Part shown: in pieces, positions 56,296 to 64,000 of the stretch | Numbering within the stretch: the first letter of the stretch is position 1 | How the letters are laid out: each line of letters begins with the position of its first letter | Source: Limnohabitans sp. T6-5 | GTDB lineage: Bacteria > Pseudomonadota > Gammaproteobacteria > Burkholderiales > Burkholderiaceae_C | DNA length: 64,000 bases | Assembly (NCBI RefSeq): GCF_003063315.1 | Contig: NZ_NERV01000002.1 | Location: 1 to 64,000, forward strand | Direction: 5' to 3' | Translations under genes and position numbers: made by a program | Notes under the pieces: model-generated | Database searches by the model: none | The model's input: the letters and a program-made list of their open reading frames with translations, nothing else | What the model was told of the DNA's origin: nothing

Positions 56296-58551
56296 ATGCT
56301 GGAAGAAATTGAAGGTCAGGTGCAGGGTCACCGCGATGGTCACGGCTTTTTCATTCGTGACGATGGCGAAGCTGACATCTACCTCCCCCCCAACGAAATG
56401 CGTGCGGTGTTGCACAAGGACCGGCTGAAGGTTCGTGTGGTTCGCCAAGATCGCAAAGGACGCCCTGAAGGGCGCGTGGTCGAGATCATTGAGCGCCCCG
56501 AGCAACCCATCATTGGCCGCTTGCTGCATGAAGGCGGTTTGTGGTTGGTGGCGCCCGAAGACAAGCGCTATGGCCAGGATGTGCTGATTCCCAAAGGTGC
56601 GACGGGCACCGCCAAACCGGGGCAAGTGGTGGTGGTCGAGTTGACCGAGCCGCCAGCCTTGTTTGGCCAGCCGGTAGGTCGTGTCAAAGAGGTCTTGGGC
56701 GAGATTGATGATCCAGGCATGGAGATCGAGATTGCTGTGCGCAAATACAGCGTGCCGCACGAGTTTTCTGCGGCTTGCCTGGAGCAGGCCAAGGGTTTGC
56801 CTGACAAGGTGCTGGCCAAGGACCGCAAGGATCGGATCGATTTGCGCGATGTGCCTTTGGTCACGATTGACGGTGAAGATGCCCGCGATTTTGACGATGC
56901 GGTGTATTGCGAACCCGCCAAAGTGGGCCGAGGCAAAGGCTGGCGTTTGCTGGTGGCGATTGCCGATGTGAGCCACTATGTGCAAACCGGCAGCGCGATT
57001 GACATTGACGCGTATGACCGGGCGACCAGCGTGTATTTTCCGCGCCGGGTCATTCCCATGTTGCCGGAAAAGTTGTCCAACGGCCTGTGCTCATTGAACC
57101 CGGATGTGGACCGTTTGTGCATGGTCTGCGACATGCTGGTCAACGGCAAAGGCGATGTGCATGCCTACCAGTTTTACCCGGCGGTGATGCACAGCCATGC
57201 GCGTTTCACCTACACCGAAGTGGCGGCGATTTTGGCCAACACACGCGGGCCGGAGGCCCTGAAGCGCAAAGCGCGCGTGACCGATCTGCTCAACCTGCAG
57301 GACGTTTACAAGGCCTTGCTCGCTTCGCGGGCGGTGCGCGGTGCGGTGGATTTTGAAACCACCGAAACGCAGATTGTCTGCGACGAAAGTGGCCGGATTG
57401 AAAAGATCGTGCCCCGTGTGCGCAATGAGGCGCACCGCCTGATTGAAGAGGCGATGCTGGCGGCCAACGTGTGCAGTGCCGACTTCATTCAGCAGGGCAA
57501 GCACCCCGGTTTGTTTCGGGTGCACGAAGGTCCCACGGCTGAGAAAAAAGACATCCTGCGCAATTACCTCAAGGCCATGGGCCTGGGTTTGAGCATCAGT
57601 GACGATCCGCACACGTCCGAGTTTCAGAAAATTGCGCAGGCCACCAAGGATCGCCCGGATGCACAACAGATCCACACCATGTTGTTGCGCTCGATGCAGC
57701 AAGCCATTTACACCCCGGTGAACAGTGGTCACTTTGGCTTGGCCTATGAGGCCTACACCCACTTCACCAGCCCGATTCGCAGGTATCCGGATTTGCTGGT
57801 TCATCGGGTCATCAAATCCATTTTGCTGGGGCGCAAATACCAATTGCCCAAACTGCCTGTGCCGGGTGAGGCGCATGCCAAGCTGACGAAACGTCTTGAA
57901 AAGAGCAAGGCAGCCAAAGGGGATGTTGAGTCTCAAGCCCCGCGCGTTCGCATGTCGGCCGCTGATCAGCAAGCCTGGGAAGCTGCGGGCTTGCATTGCA
58001 GTGCCAATGAGCGCCGCGCGGACGAAGCCAGTCGGGACGTTGAGGCTTGGCTCAAATGCAAATACATGCGTGAGCATTTGGGCGAGGAATACGGTGGCGT
58101 GGTTTCAGCTGCCACCAGCTTTGGCATCTTTGTGACCTTGGACGCCTTGTATGTGGAGGGGCTGGTGCACATCACCGAGTTGGGGGGCGAGTATTTCCGC
58201 TTTGACGAGTTGCGTCAGGAGTTGCGCGGTGAGCGCACGGGCATTCGCTATGCGATTGGTACGCGGGTGCAGGTGCAGGTCAGCCGGGTCGACCTGGATG
58301 GTCGCAAGATCGATTTTCGATTGGTCCAGCCTGGCGAAGATTTGCTGCCCCGTGCGATGCGCGACAAGGGAGTGTCTGCAGTGCAGGAGGGACCACGTGG
58401 TGCCAAGCGCAAAGTGGCTGATCGGCGTCTGGCCGATGCTGAGCGCAACCGCTCGCCGATTCAGGCACTCAAGACGTCTGTGAAGAAGGCCTCTGTCCAA
58501 AAAGCGGCCAGCAAGAAAAAGGGCCCGCGTACCAGCAAGTCCCGGCGTTGA
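56296..58551 (+). CDS. rnr: Ribonuclease R
   Basis: The protein has 751 residues from ATG 56296; a TTG at 56263 would add 11. It is a 3'-5' exoribonuclease that degrades structured RNA. The cold-shock-like domain begins at once (GQVQGHRDGHGFFIRDD). The RNB catalytic domain has VTIDGEDARDFDDAVYC (about residue 190) with the metal-binding Asp residues, then TSVYFPRRVIPMLPEKLSNG and HFTSPIRRYPDLLVHR. An S1 domain (GEEYGGVVSAATSFGIFVTL) and a Lys-rich tail close it. The roughly 80-residue N-terminal helix-turn-helix of E. coli RNase R is absent, because tRNA-Leu lies directly upstream. Confidence 0.95.
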   Translation: MLEEIEGQVQGHRDGHGFFIRDDGEADIYLPPNEMRAVLHKDRLKVRVVRQDRKGRPEGRVVEIIERPEQPIIGRLLHEGGLWLVAPEDKRYGQDVLIPKGATGTAKPGQVVVVELTEPPALFGQPVGRVKEVLGEIDDPGMEIEIAVRKYSVPHEFSAACLEQAKGLPDKVLAKDRKDRIDLRDVPLVTIDGEDARDFDDAVYCEPAKVGRGKGWRLLVAIADVSHYVQTGSAIDIDAYDRATSVYFPRRVIPMLPEKLSNGLCSLNPDVDRLCMVCDMLVNGKGDVHAYQFYPAVMHSHARFTYTEVAAILANTRGPEALKRKARVTDLLNLQDVYKALLASRAVRGAVDFETTETQIVCDESGRIEKIVPRVRNEAHRLIEEAMLAANVCSADFIQQGKHPGLFRVHEGPTAEKKDILRNYLKAMGLGLSISDDPHTSEFQKIAQATKDRPDAQQIHTMLLRSMQQAIYTPVNSGHFGLAYEAYTHFTSPIRRYPDLLVHRVIKSILLGRKYQLPKLPVPGEAHAKLTKRLEKSKAAKGDVESQAPRVRMSAADQQAWEAAGLHCSANERRADEASRDVEAWLKCKYMREHLGEEYGGVVSAATSFGIFVTLDALYVEGLVHITELGGEYFRFDELRQELRGERTGIRYAIGTRVQVQVSRVDLDGRKIDFRLVQPGEDLLPRAMRDKGVSAVQEGPRGAKRKVADRRLADAERNRSPIQALKTSVKKASVQKAASKKKGPRTSKSRR

Positions 58552-58584
58552 GCTGACTTGTCCGCTGCGGTGAGGGGCAGCATG

Positions 58585-60087
58585 TCAACACAGGCGCTGG
58601 GCTAATCGGCTGGCGGTCAGGGCTTCATGCTCTGGCCATTCATCGGCCAAGGCGCCGTGTTGATGCACTGCCGAGCAGGCGGCCATGAAGGCGCTCTGCC
58701 CCTGGGCGATGCGTGCGCCCAACAAACCCGCCAGCACATCGCCTGTGCCGCCGATGGCCAGCAGGCCGTTGCCGGAGGTGTTGATGCGGGATGTTTGCCC
58801 TGGGCTTGCAATGACCGTACCCGAGCCTTTCAGCACCACGGTGCAGTTGAACCGATGGGCCAGATCCTGGGCTGCTTGCAGCCTGTGGCCTTGGATCTCG
58901 CGGGTGGAGACATTGAGCAGTCGGGCCGCTTCCAGTGGGTGGGGAGTGATCACGGTGCCTTGATGGGGCGGTCTGCTTTGCAGCAGTATTTGCAATTGGG
59001 GAACTTTGGCGACTGCATTCAGGCCGTCTGCATCCAGCACCAGCAGGGCGCTGCGCTGGATCACCTGGGCAAGGACCGGCACCACCGCCTCGCCACCACC
59101 GCAGCCGCAGACCACCACTTGGTGTTCAAGGTTTAAAACAGACCATTCACGCTGCATCACGTCGTTGGGAACCTGGGGGCAGGGCGTGCTGCCAAGCAGG
59201 TTGAGCATGACGCGCCCGGCACCGGCATGCAAGGCTGCTGTGGCCGCAAGCACGGCGGCGCCGGTCATGCCCATGCCCCGCAAGGACAGGGATTCGCCCC
59301 CGATCACGACGATATCGCCATGGCTGCCTTTGTGGCTGGCATGGGTTTTGGAGACCACTTTGGGGGCCGGGTTCAGCCATGCTTGAGGCGTGGCTGCGCT
59401 CAGCCATTCGGGTGAGCTGCCTGGCGGCTCAAGGCTTGCCAGCCAGATGTGCCCACAAACATCGCGGCCATGTCCCATGAAAAGGCCCGGTTTGGCGGCA
59501 ATGAAGGTCAGGGTGTGTTCAGCTCGGATGGCTTCGGGCTCGGCATCCAGGCAGCCCAGAAGTTGTCCGGTTTCAGTGTTCAGGCCCGTGGGCACATCCA
59601 GGGCCAGGATGTGCGCTTTGGCGTTGTTGATGGCGTGAATCCAGGTTTGCATGGGCGCCGCTAAGGGGCGGTTGGCCCCCAGCCCCAGCAAGGCATCGAT
59701 GCACAGGTCCTGTGCCGTCATGTCTTTGAGCCCATTCCAGGGCAAGTGAGTGGTGATGGTCACGCCAGCCTGTGTGGCGCGCTGCCAGGCCAGTTGGGCG
59801 TCTGCTGGGCGGCTTTTGGCATCGCCAATCAGACTGACGATCACTGTTTTTCCCCATTGGTGCAAGTGGAGCGCGGCCTCCAATCCATCCCCGCCGTTGT
59901 TGCCAGGGCCTGCGGCAATCCAGATGCGCTGGGCATGCGGGGCGATGGACAAGGCCAGGTGCGCCGCAGCCAGGCCAGCTGTTTCCATCAGGGGTGTCTG
60001 GCTGCGTTGTTGAAGCGCGTGCTCCAGCGTGCGAATGCCCGCGCTGTCAAAAACGGGCCAATGGCTGGTGGGCGTCAGGCGCAGCAT
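58585..60087 (-). CDS. nnr: Bifunctional NAD(P)HX epimerase / ADP-dependent NAD(P)HX dehydratase
   Basis: The protein has 500 residues, normal for the fused enzyme. The N-terminal epimerase domain (about 1-215) has AAGPGNNGGDGLEAA and LDVPTGLNTETG. The C-terminal dehydratase domain (about 240-500) has GGCGGGEAVVP-like and TPHPLEAARLL segments and the signature GTGDVLAGLLG (about 447-457). It repairs hydrated NADH/NADPH. It begins 3 nt after the amidase stop, so the two are probably co-transcribed, and it ends 33 nt from the convergent rnr stop. Confidence 0.93.
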   Translation of the reverse strand: MLRLTPTSHWPVFDSAGIRTLEHALQQRSQTPLMETAGLAAAHLALSIAPHAQRIWIAAGPGNNGGDGLEAALHLHQWGKTVIVSLIGDAKSRPADAQLAWQRATQAGVTITTHLPWNGLKDMTAQDLCIDALLGLGANRPLAAPMQTWIHAINNAKAHILALDVPTGLNTETGQLLGCLDAEPEAIRAEHTLTFIAAKPGLFMGHGRDVCGHIWLASLEPPGSSPEWLSAATPQAWLNPAPKVVSKTHASHKGSHGDIVVIGGESLSLRGMGMTGAAVLAATAALHAGAGRVMLNLLGSTPCPQVPNDVMQREWSVLNLEHQVVVCGCGGGEAVVPVLAQVIQRSALLVLDADGLNAVAKVPQLQILLQSRPPHQGTVITPHPLEAARLLNVSTREIQGHRLQAAQDLAHRFNCTVVLKGSGTVIASPGQTSRINTSGNGLLAIGGTGDVLAGLLGARIAQGQSAFMAACSAVHQHGALADEWPEHEALTASRLAQRLC

Positions 60088-60090
60088 GCG

Positions 60091-61446
60091 TCAATGCGTC
60101 TGAAGCAAGGGCTCCAGCAGCAAGCTCAGCTGGAGAATGGTGTCGTCATGCATGGCGGCGTGCCAGGCCATCAGACCAACGGGCAGGTCTCCAGCTTCAT
60201 GGCAGGGCAGTGAGATGCCGCATCCATCCAGCGTGTTGATGGCGCTGGTGTTGCGCAGCAGCAGAGCATTCGTCCGAAAGAATTCGGCATCTCTTTCGGG
60301 GCCGGGTGCCACATCCACCAGCTTGGGGGCTGTGATGGGGGTGGTGGGCGACAGGATGGCGTCGAACCCCAGCAGTGCAGTCTCAACCTGGCGAATCCAG
60401 TGAGTGCGGGCTTCAACCAGCGCCATGTACTGGTGGGCTTTCATGGGCGCGCCCAGTTGAATGCGTTGGGCCACACGGGGGTCGTACAGGTCTGCATGTT
60501 CAGCGAGCAGCTTGTGGTGCCATGCGAAACTTTCGGCAGGGCTGAAGCCGCCCGTGCTCATCATGGCGCTCAGGTCATTCAATTGGGGCAGAGCGATTTC
60601 TTCGATGCGCGCCCCCGCGGCACGCAATGCGGCCAGGCTGCGTTCAAAAGCCCGGGTGACATGGCTGTCCATGTTGTCTTGCATCAGATCTTTGACAACC
60701 GCCAAGCGGTAGTCCGAAAGTGTTCTCCGGGCTGTCGGGACTTTTCGGGCCGAGAGTATTTCGTGGGCCAAAATCGTGTCACGCACTGTCCGGGTCAAGG
60801 CGCAGACGGTGTCCAGCGTGGTGGACAGGGGCAGGGCGCCTTGTGGGGGCACTCTGCGAGCGGTGTTTTTGAAGCCCACGATGCCATTCAGTGCGGCGGG
60901 AATCCGGATGGACCCTCCGGTGTCTGATCCCAAGCCGATGAAGGCCGCGCCAGTGGCCACAGAAACAGCTGCGCCTGAACTGGAGCCACCAGGGACATGC
61001 GCTTGCATGGGTGCGCCTACAGCTGAATTGCTCAAGGCATCCCATGCGGCGGGCGTGCCATGGTGTGGATTGATACCGACACCGGAAAAAGCGAACTCGA
61101 CCATATTGGTTCGGCCGATCAGCCCCGCACCAGCAGCCCGCAATCTGGCCACAGCCAGCGAATCTGCCAGCGCTGGCGCCTGTTTCTGAAGCACCACGGA
61201 ACCGGCTGCTGTGATTTGCCCTTGCACATCGAACAGATCCTTGGTGGAAACGGCCAGGCCAGCCAGTGGTGCTTGCTGAATACTCGCCGCAGATGCTGCC
61301 TTTTTCAGTACATCGGGCGTCAGTTGAATGAATGCGTGCTCGCATGAGGCGCTTTCTGCGATCGCCAGGCATTCTTCCGCGACCGACGGTGCATGCATTT
61401 GGCCTTGTGCAATGGCTTGTCGTGTGGCAATCAGGTCTTTTCTCAT
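60091..61446 (-). CDS. Amidase signature family protein
   Basis: The protein has 451 residues from ATG 61446; ATG 61461 would add five. The Ser-Ser-Lys triad is visible: Lys in STKDLFD (about 69), Ser in GGSSSGAAVS (about 152) and the nucleophile Ser in GSDTGGSIRIPAA (about 176). AS enzymes hydrolyse amides; GatA is one member, but no gatB/gatC lies nearby and the C-terminal part is not clearly GatA-like, so the substrate is unknown. It is transcribed divergently from rpsB across a 203-nt gap. Confidence 0.9.
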   Translation of the reverse strand: MRKDLIATRQAIAQGQMHAPSVAEECLAIAESASCEHAFIQLTPDVLKKAASAASIQQAPLAGLAVSTKDLFDVQGQITAAGSVVLQKQAPALADSLAVARLRAAGAGLIGRTNMVEFAFSGVGINPHHGTPAAWDALSNSAVGAPMQAHVPGGSSSGAAVSVATGAAFIGLGSDTGGSIRIPAALNGIVGFKNTARRVPPQGALPLSTTLDTVCALTRTVRDTILAHEILSARKVPTARRTLSDYRLAVVKDLMQDNMDSHVTRAFERSLAALRAAGARIEEIALPQLNDLSAMMSTGGFSPAESFAWHHKLLAEHADLYDPRVAQRIQLGAPMKAHQYMALVEARTHWIRQVETALLGFDAILSPTTPITAPKLVDVAPGPERDAEFFRTNALLLRNTSAINTLDGCGISLPCHEAGDLPVGLMAWHAAMHDDTILQLSLLLEPLLQTH

Positions 61447-61476
61447 GGGATGGGGTCTCATTGGGGTAAGTGCGGA

Positions 61477-61485
61477 TGCTATAAT
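61477..61485 (+). promoter_or_regulatory. Extended -10 promoter for rpsB-tsf
   Basis: TGCTATAAT is an extended -10 element with a perfect TATAAT (61480-61485). It would start transcription near 61492 and give a leader of about 155 nt before rpsB. The -35 is not clear. Confidence 0.55.
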
Positions 61486-61649
61486 CCTAAGGCTTTGTCG
61501 AGCTTGCAGGCTGTCTTGAGTGTGTCTCTTGCGCTTGCGGTGATTCAAATCAACAAAGCACATTCGCAAACCAGTCCCGTCAAGGTGTTGCGCTGATGTT
61601 TCAGTGTGATCAGTGGCCTGGTTTTAGACCCAACCTTTGGAGTATTCAT

Positions 61650-62399
61650 ATGTCCGTTACCATGCGCGAAATGCTGGAAGCCGGTGTCCACTTTGGCCAC
61701 CAAACCCGTTTCTGGAACCCCAAGATGGCGCCGTTCATCTTCGGTCATCGCAACAAAATCCACATCATCAACCTGGAAAAATCGCTGCCGATGTTCCAGG
61801 ACGCGATCAAGTTCGCCAAGCAGCTGTCTGCCAACCGCGGCACGATCCTGATGGTCGGCACCAAGCGCCAAGCCCGTGAGCTGGTGGCTGCCGAAGCCCA
61901 GCGCGCTGGCGTGCCTTTCGTCGACCAGCGTTGGTTGGGCGGCATGCTGACCAACTTCAAAACCGTTAAGACCTCGATCAAGCGTCTGAAGGACATGAAG
62001 GCCCAGCAAGAAGTCGGCCTCGAAGCCTTAAGCAAAAAAGAACAACTGATGTTCAAGCGCGAGATGGAAAAGCTCGAAAAAGACATCGGTGGCATTCAGG
62101 ACATGGCCACTTTGCCTGACGCGATCTTCGTGATCGACGTGGGTTACCACAAAATCGCCATCTCCGAAGCCAAGAAGTTGGGCATTCCATTGATCGGTGT
62201 GGTGGACTCCAACCACTCGCCAGAAGGCATCGACTACATCATTCCTGGTAACGACGACTCGGCCAAGGCTGTGGCTTTGTACGCCCGTGGCATTGCTGAC
62301 GCCATCATCGAAGGCCGCGCCAATGCGGTCAACGACGTGGTCAAGGCCGTCACTGAAGGCGCTGACGAATTCGTTGAAGAAGCCAACGCTTCTGCCTGA
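61650..62399 (+). CDS. rpsB: 30S ribosomal protein S2
   Basis: The protein has 249 residues, normal length. It begins [20 protein letters not shown] and contains [15 protein letters not shown] and [16 protein letters not shown], all hallmarks of S2. The ATG at 61650 has GGAG 7 nt upstream; the longer frame is an artefact of the leader. The long untranslated leader may carry S2 autoregulation, as known in gammaproteobacteria. It is followed by tsf after a terminator-like hairpin. Confidence 0.98.
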   Translation: MSVTMREMLEAGVHFGHQTRFWNPKMAPFIFGHRNKIHIINLEKSLPMFQDAIKFAKQLSANRGTILMVGTKRQARELVAAEAQRAGVPFVDQRWLGGMLTNFKTVKTSIKRLKDMKAQQEVGLEALSKKEQLMFKREMEKLEKDIGGIQDMATLPDAIFVIDVGYHKIAISEAKKLGIPLIGVVDSNHSPEGIDYIIPGNDDSAKAVALYARGIADAIIEGRANAVNDVVKAVTEGADEFVEEANASA

Positions 62400-62416
62400 G
62401 TTCCCAAGACTCGATG

Positions 62417-62443
62417 AAAGGGGCTTCTTGGCCCCTTTTTTTT
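62417..62443 (+). terminator. Terminator/attenuator between rpsB and tsf
   Basis: AAAGGGGC-TTCTTG-GCCCCTTT followed by T8 makes a strong intrinsic terminator. Since tsf is normally co-transcribed with rpsB, it probably attenuates rather than ends transcription completely. Confidence 0.85.
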
Positions 62444-62477
62444 AACCTGACTTTTAGACTGATACGGAGAAATACAA

Positions 62478-63371
62478 ATGGCTGCAATTACCGCAAGCAT
62501 GGTCGCTGAACTGCGTGCAAAAACCGACGCTCCCATGATGGAGTGCAAAAAAGCCCTGACTGAAGCTGAGGGCGATATGGCCAAAGCGGAAGAGCTGTTG
62601 CGTGTCAAGCTGGGCACCAAGGCTGGCAAGGCCGCGTCCCGTGTGACCGCCGAAGGCGTGGTGACCAGTTTCGTGAGCGGCACCACAGGCGCCATGATCG
62701 AAGTTAACTGCGAAACTGACTTCGTGACCAAGAACGACAGCTTCCTGGCCTTGGCCAACGCTGCTGCCAAATTGGTCGCTGAGCACAACCCTGCCGACAT
62801 CGCTGCATTGGGCGAGCTGCCTTACAGCCAAGACGGCTTCGGCCCCACCCTTGAAGAAGTGCGCAAAGGCCTGATCGGCAAGATCGGCGAGAACATGAGC
62901 TTCCGCCGTTTCAAGCGCGCAGCTGGTGGTTCCAAGATTGCCAATTACTTGCACGGCACCCGCATTGGTGTGTTGGTCGAATTTGACGGTGATGAAACTG
63001 CCGCCAAAGACGTCGCCATGCATGTGGCAGCGATGAAGCCCGTGGCTTTGACCAGCGCTGATGTGCCTGCTGATCTGATTGAAAAAGAGCGTTCAGTGGC
63101 CACCGCCAAGGCCGCCGAGTCCGGCAAGCCTGCGGACATTGCTGCCAAGATGATCGAAGGTTCGGTTCAGAAATACCTGAAGGAAGTCTCTTTGTTCAAC
63201 CAGACGTTTGTCAAAAACGACAAGCAAACCGTGGAACAAATGCTCAAGGCGACCAGCACCAACGTCAAGGCGTTCACTTTGTATGTGGTGGGCGAAGGCA
63301 TCGAAAAGAAAGTTGACGATTTCGCCGCAGAAGTCGCCGCTCAAGTCGCTGCAGCGCAATCGGCCGCCTGA
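62478..63371 (+). CDS. tsf: Elongation factor Ts
   Basis: The protein has 297 residues. It is the guanine-nucleotide exchange factor for EF-Tu. The N-terminal UBA-like domain has [20 protein letters not shown], and the core contains [15 protein letters not shown], typical of the family. GGAG lies about 10 nt upstream. The order rpsB-tsf-pyrH is conserved in proteobacteria. Confidence 0.98.
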   Translation: MAAITASMVAELRAKTDAPMMECKKALTEAEGDMAKAEELLRVKLGTKAGKAASRVTAEGVVTSFVSGTTGAMIEVNCETDFVTKNDSFLALANAAAKLVAEHNPADIAALGELPYSQDGFGPTLEEVRKGLIGKIGENMSFRRFKRAAGGSKIANYLHGTRIGVLVEFDGDETAAKDVAMHVAAMKPVALTSADVPADLIEKERSVATAKAAESGKPADIAAKMIEGSVQKYLKEVSLFNQTFVKNDKQTVEQMLKATSTNVKAFTLYVVGEGIEKKVDDFAAEVAAQVAAAQSAA

Positions 63372-63427
63372 GTCATCTGAGCCTCAGCGTTATTCCATCT
63401 TTCTCATTGCCATTCAAGGAGTCCATC

Positions 63428-64000
63428 ATGTCCTCAGCCAAACCAGCCTACAAGCGCATTTTGCTCAAGCTGTCCGGCGAGGCCTTGATGGGAGATGATG
63501 CATTCGGCATCAACCGTGCCACCATCGTGCGCATGTCCGAAGAAATTGCCGAGATCACACGTCTCGGTGTTCAGGTGGCAGTTGTGATCGGTGGCGGCAA
63601 TATTTTCCGCGGTGTGGCAGGCGGCTCGGTCGGCATGGACCGCGCCACGGCCGACTACATGGGCATGTTGGCGACCGTGATGAACTCTTTGGCCTTGGCC
63701 GATGCCATGGACAAAGCGGGTTTGACCGCTCGAGTCATGTCGGCCATTGGCATTGACCAGGTGGTGGAGCCTTATGTGCGCCCCAAGGCATTGCAGTACC
63801 TTGAAGAAGGCAAAGTGGTTGTTTTTGCGGCTGGCACGGGCAATCCTTTCTTCACGACCGATACGGCCGCTGCTTTGCGTGGGGCTGAAATCGGCGCCGA
63901 AATGGTGCTCAAGGCCACCAAGGTAGACGGTGTGTACACCGCCGATCCCAAAAAGGATCCGTCTGCGACACGCTACAGCGAAATCAGCTTTGATGAGGCC
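63428..64000 (+). CDS. pyrH: UMP kinase (3' end beyond window)
   Basis: The first 191 residues are visible. It phosphorylates UMP to UDP as a hexamer regulated by GTP and UTP. The N-terminus has [17 protein letters not shown], then [13 protein letters not shown] and [16 protein letters not shown], and the [17 protein letters not shown] segment, all typical. AAGGAG precedes the ATG. The gene is cut by the right edge before its last few dozen codons. Confidence 0.97.
   Translation, partial: MSSAKPAYKRILLKLSGEALMGDDAFGINRATIVRMSEEIAEITRLGVQVAVVIGGGNIFRGVAGGSVGMDRATADYMGMLATVMNSLALADAMDKAGLTARVMSAIGIDQVVEPYVRPKALQYLEEGKVVVFAAGTGNPFFTTDTAAALRGAEIGAEMVLKATKVDGVYTADPKKDPSATRYSEISFDEA

Overview
The window looks like a chromosome segment of a GC-rich betaproteobacterium, most likely Burkholderiales, family Comamonadaceae (freshwater Limnohabitans/Rhodoferax-like relatives). 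This is inferred from the housekeeping genes (rpsB-tsf-pyrH, the ribE-ribBA-ribH-nusB run, phaR, a RibBA with a degenerate RibA half) and from coding style; no species can be named.

Region 1 (3-30293, + strand) is one reading frame that is still open at the left edge: the last 10,096 residues of a giant surface/secreted adhesin. About 89 Ig-like domains of four types (A, B, C, D) are arranged in a higher-order pattern of long (L, about 4.17 kb) and short (S, about 2.37 kb) super-repeats in the order L-S-L-L-S-L. They are followed by a run of C-type domains, a long RTX calcium-binding block and a C-terminal tail like those of type I secretion substrates. L1, S1 and L2 are highly alike in DNA and codon choice; L3, S2 and L4 are more diverged.

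Region 2 (30294-31002) holds an array of GTAG-type REP hairpins arranged head-to-head as five BIME-like units plus one solo hairpin. It lies between the 3' ends of the adhesin gene and a convergent operon. Further copies of the same hairpin family occur at 40253-40361, 44025-44050 and 47005-47029.

Region 3 (31003-40074, - strand) is a five-gene glycosylation operon: a GT4 enzyme with a C-terminal extension, a GT2-like protein, a sugar O-methyltransferase-like protein, a second GT4 enzyme, and a TPR protein with two SPINDLY/OGT-type (GT41) domains. Its position suggests, but does not prove, that it decorates the adhesin.

Region 4 (40421-43984, +) is dnaE. Region 5 (43985-47110) is a decayed accessory patch: an RTX protein stub, an AT-rich orphan gene with a signal peptide, a frameshifted gene remnant and REP sequences.

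Region 6 (47111-53609, -) is a tight run ribE-ribBA-ribH-nusB-aminotransferase-ybgC-tolQ-tolR-tolA that makes riboflavin precursors and the Tol inner-membrane complex; tolB and pal are not next to tolA. Region 7 (53789-64000) holds phaR, rimO, two identical tRNA-Leu(CAG) genes each with its own terminator, rnr, nnr, an amidase, and rpsB-tsf-pyrH, with pyrH cut by the right edge.
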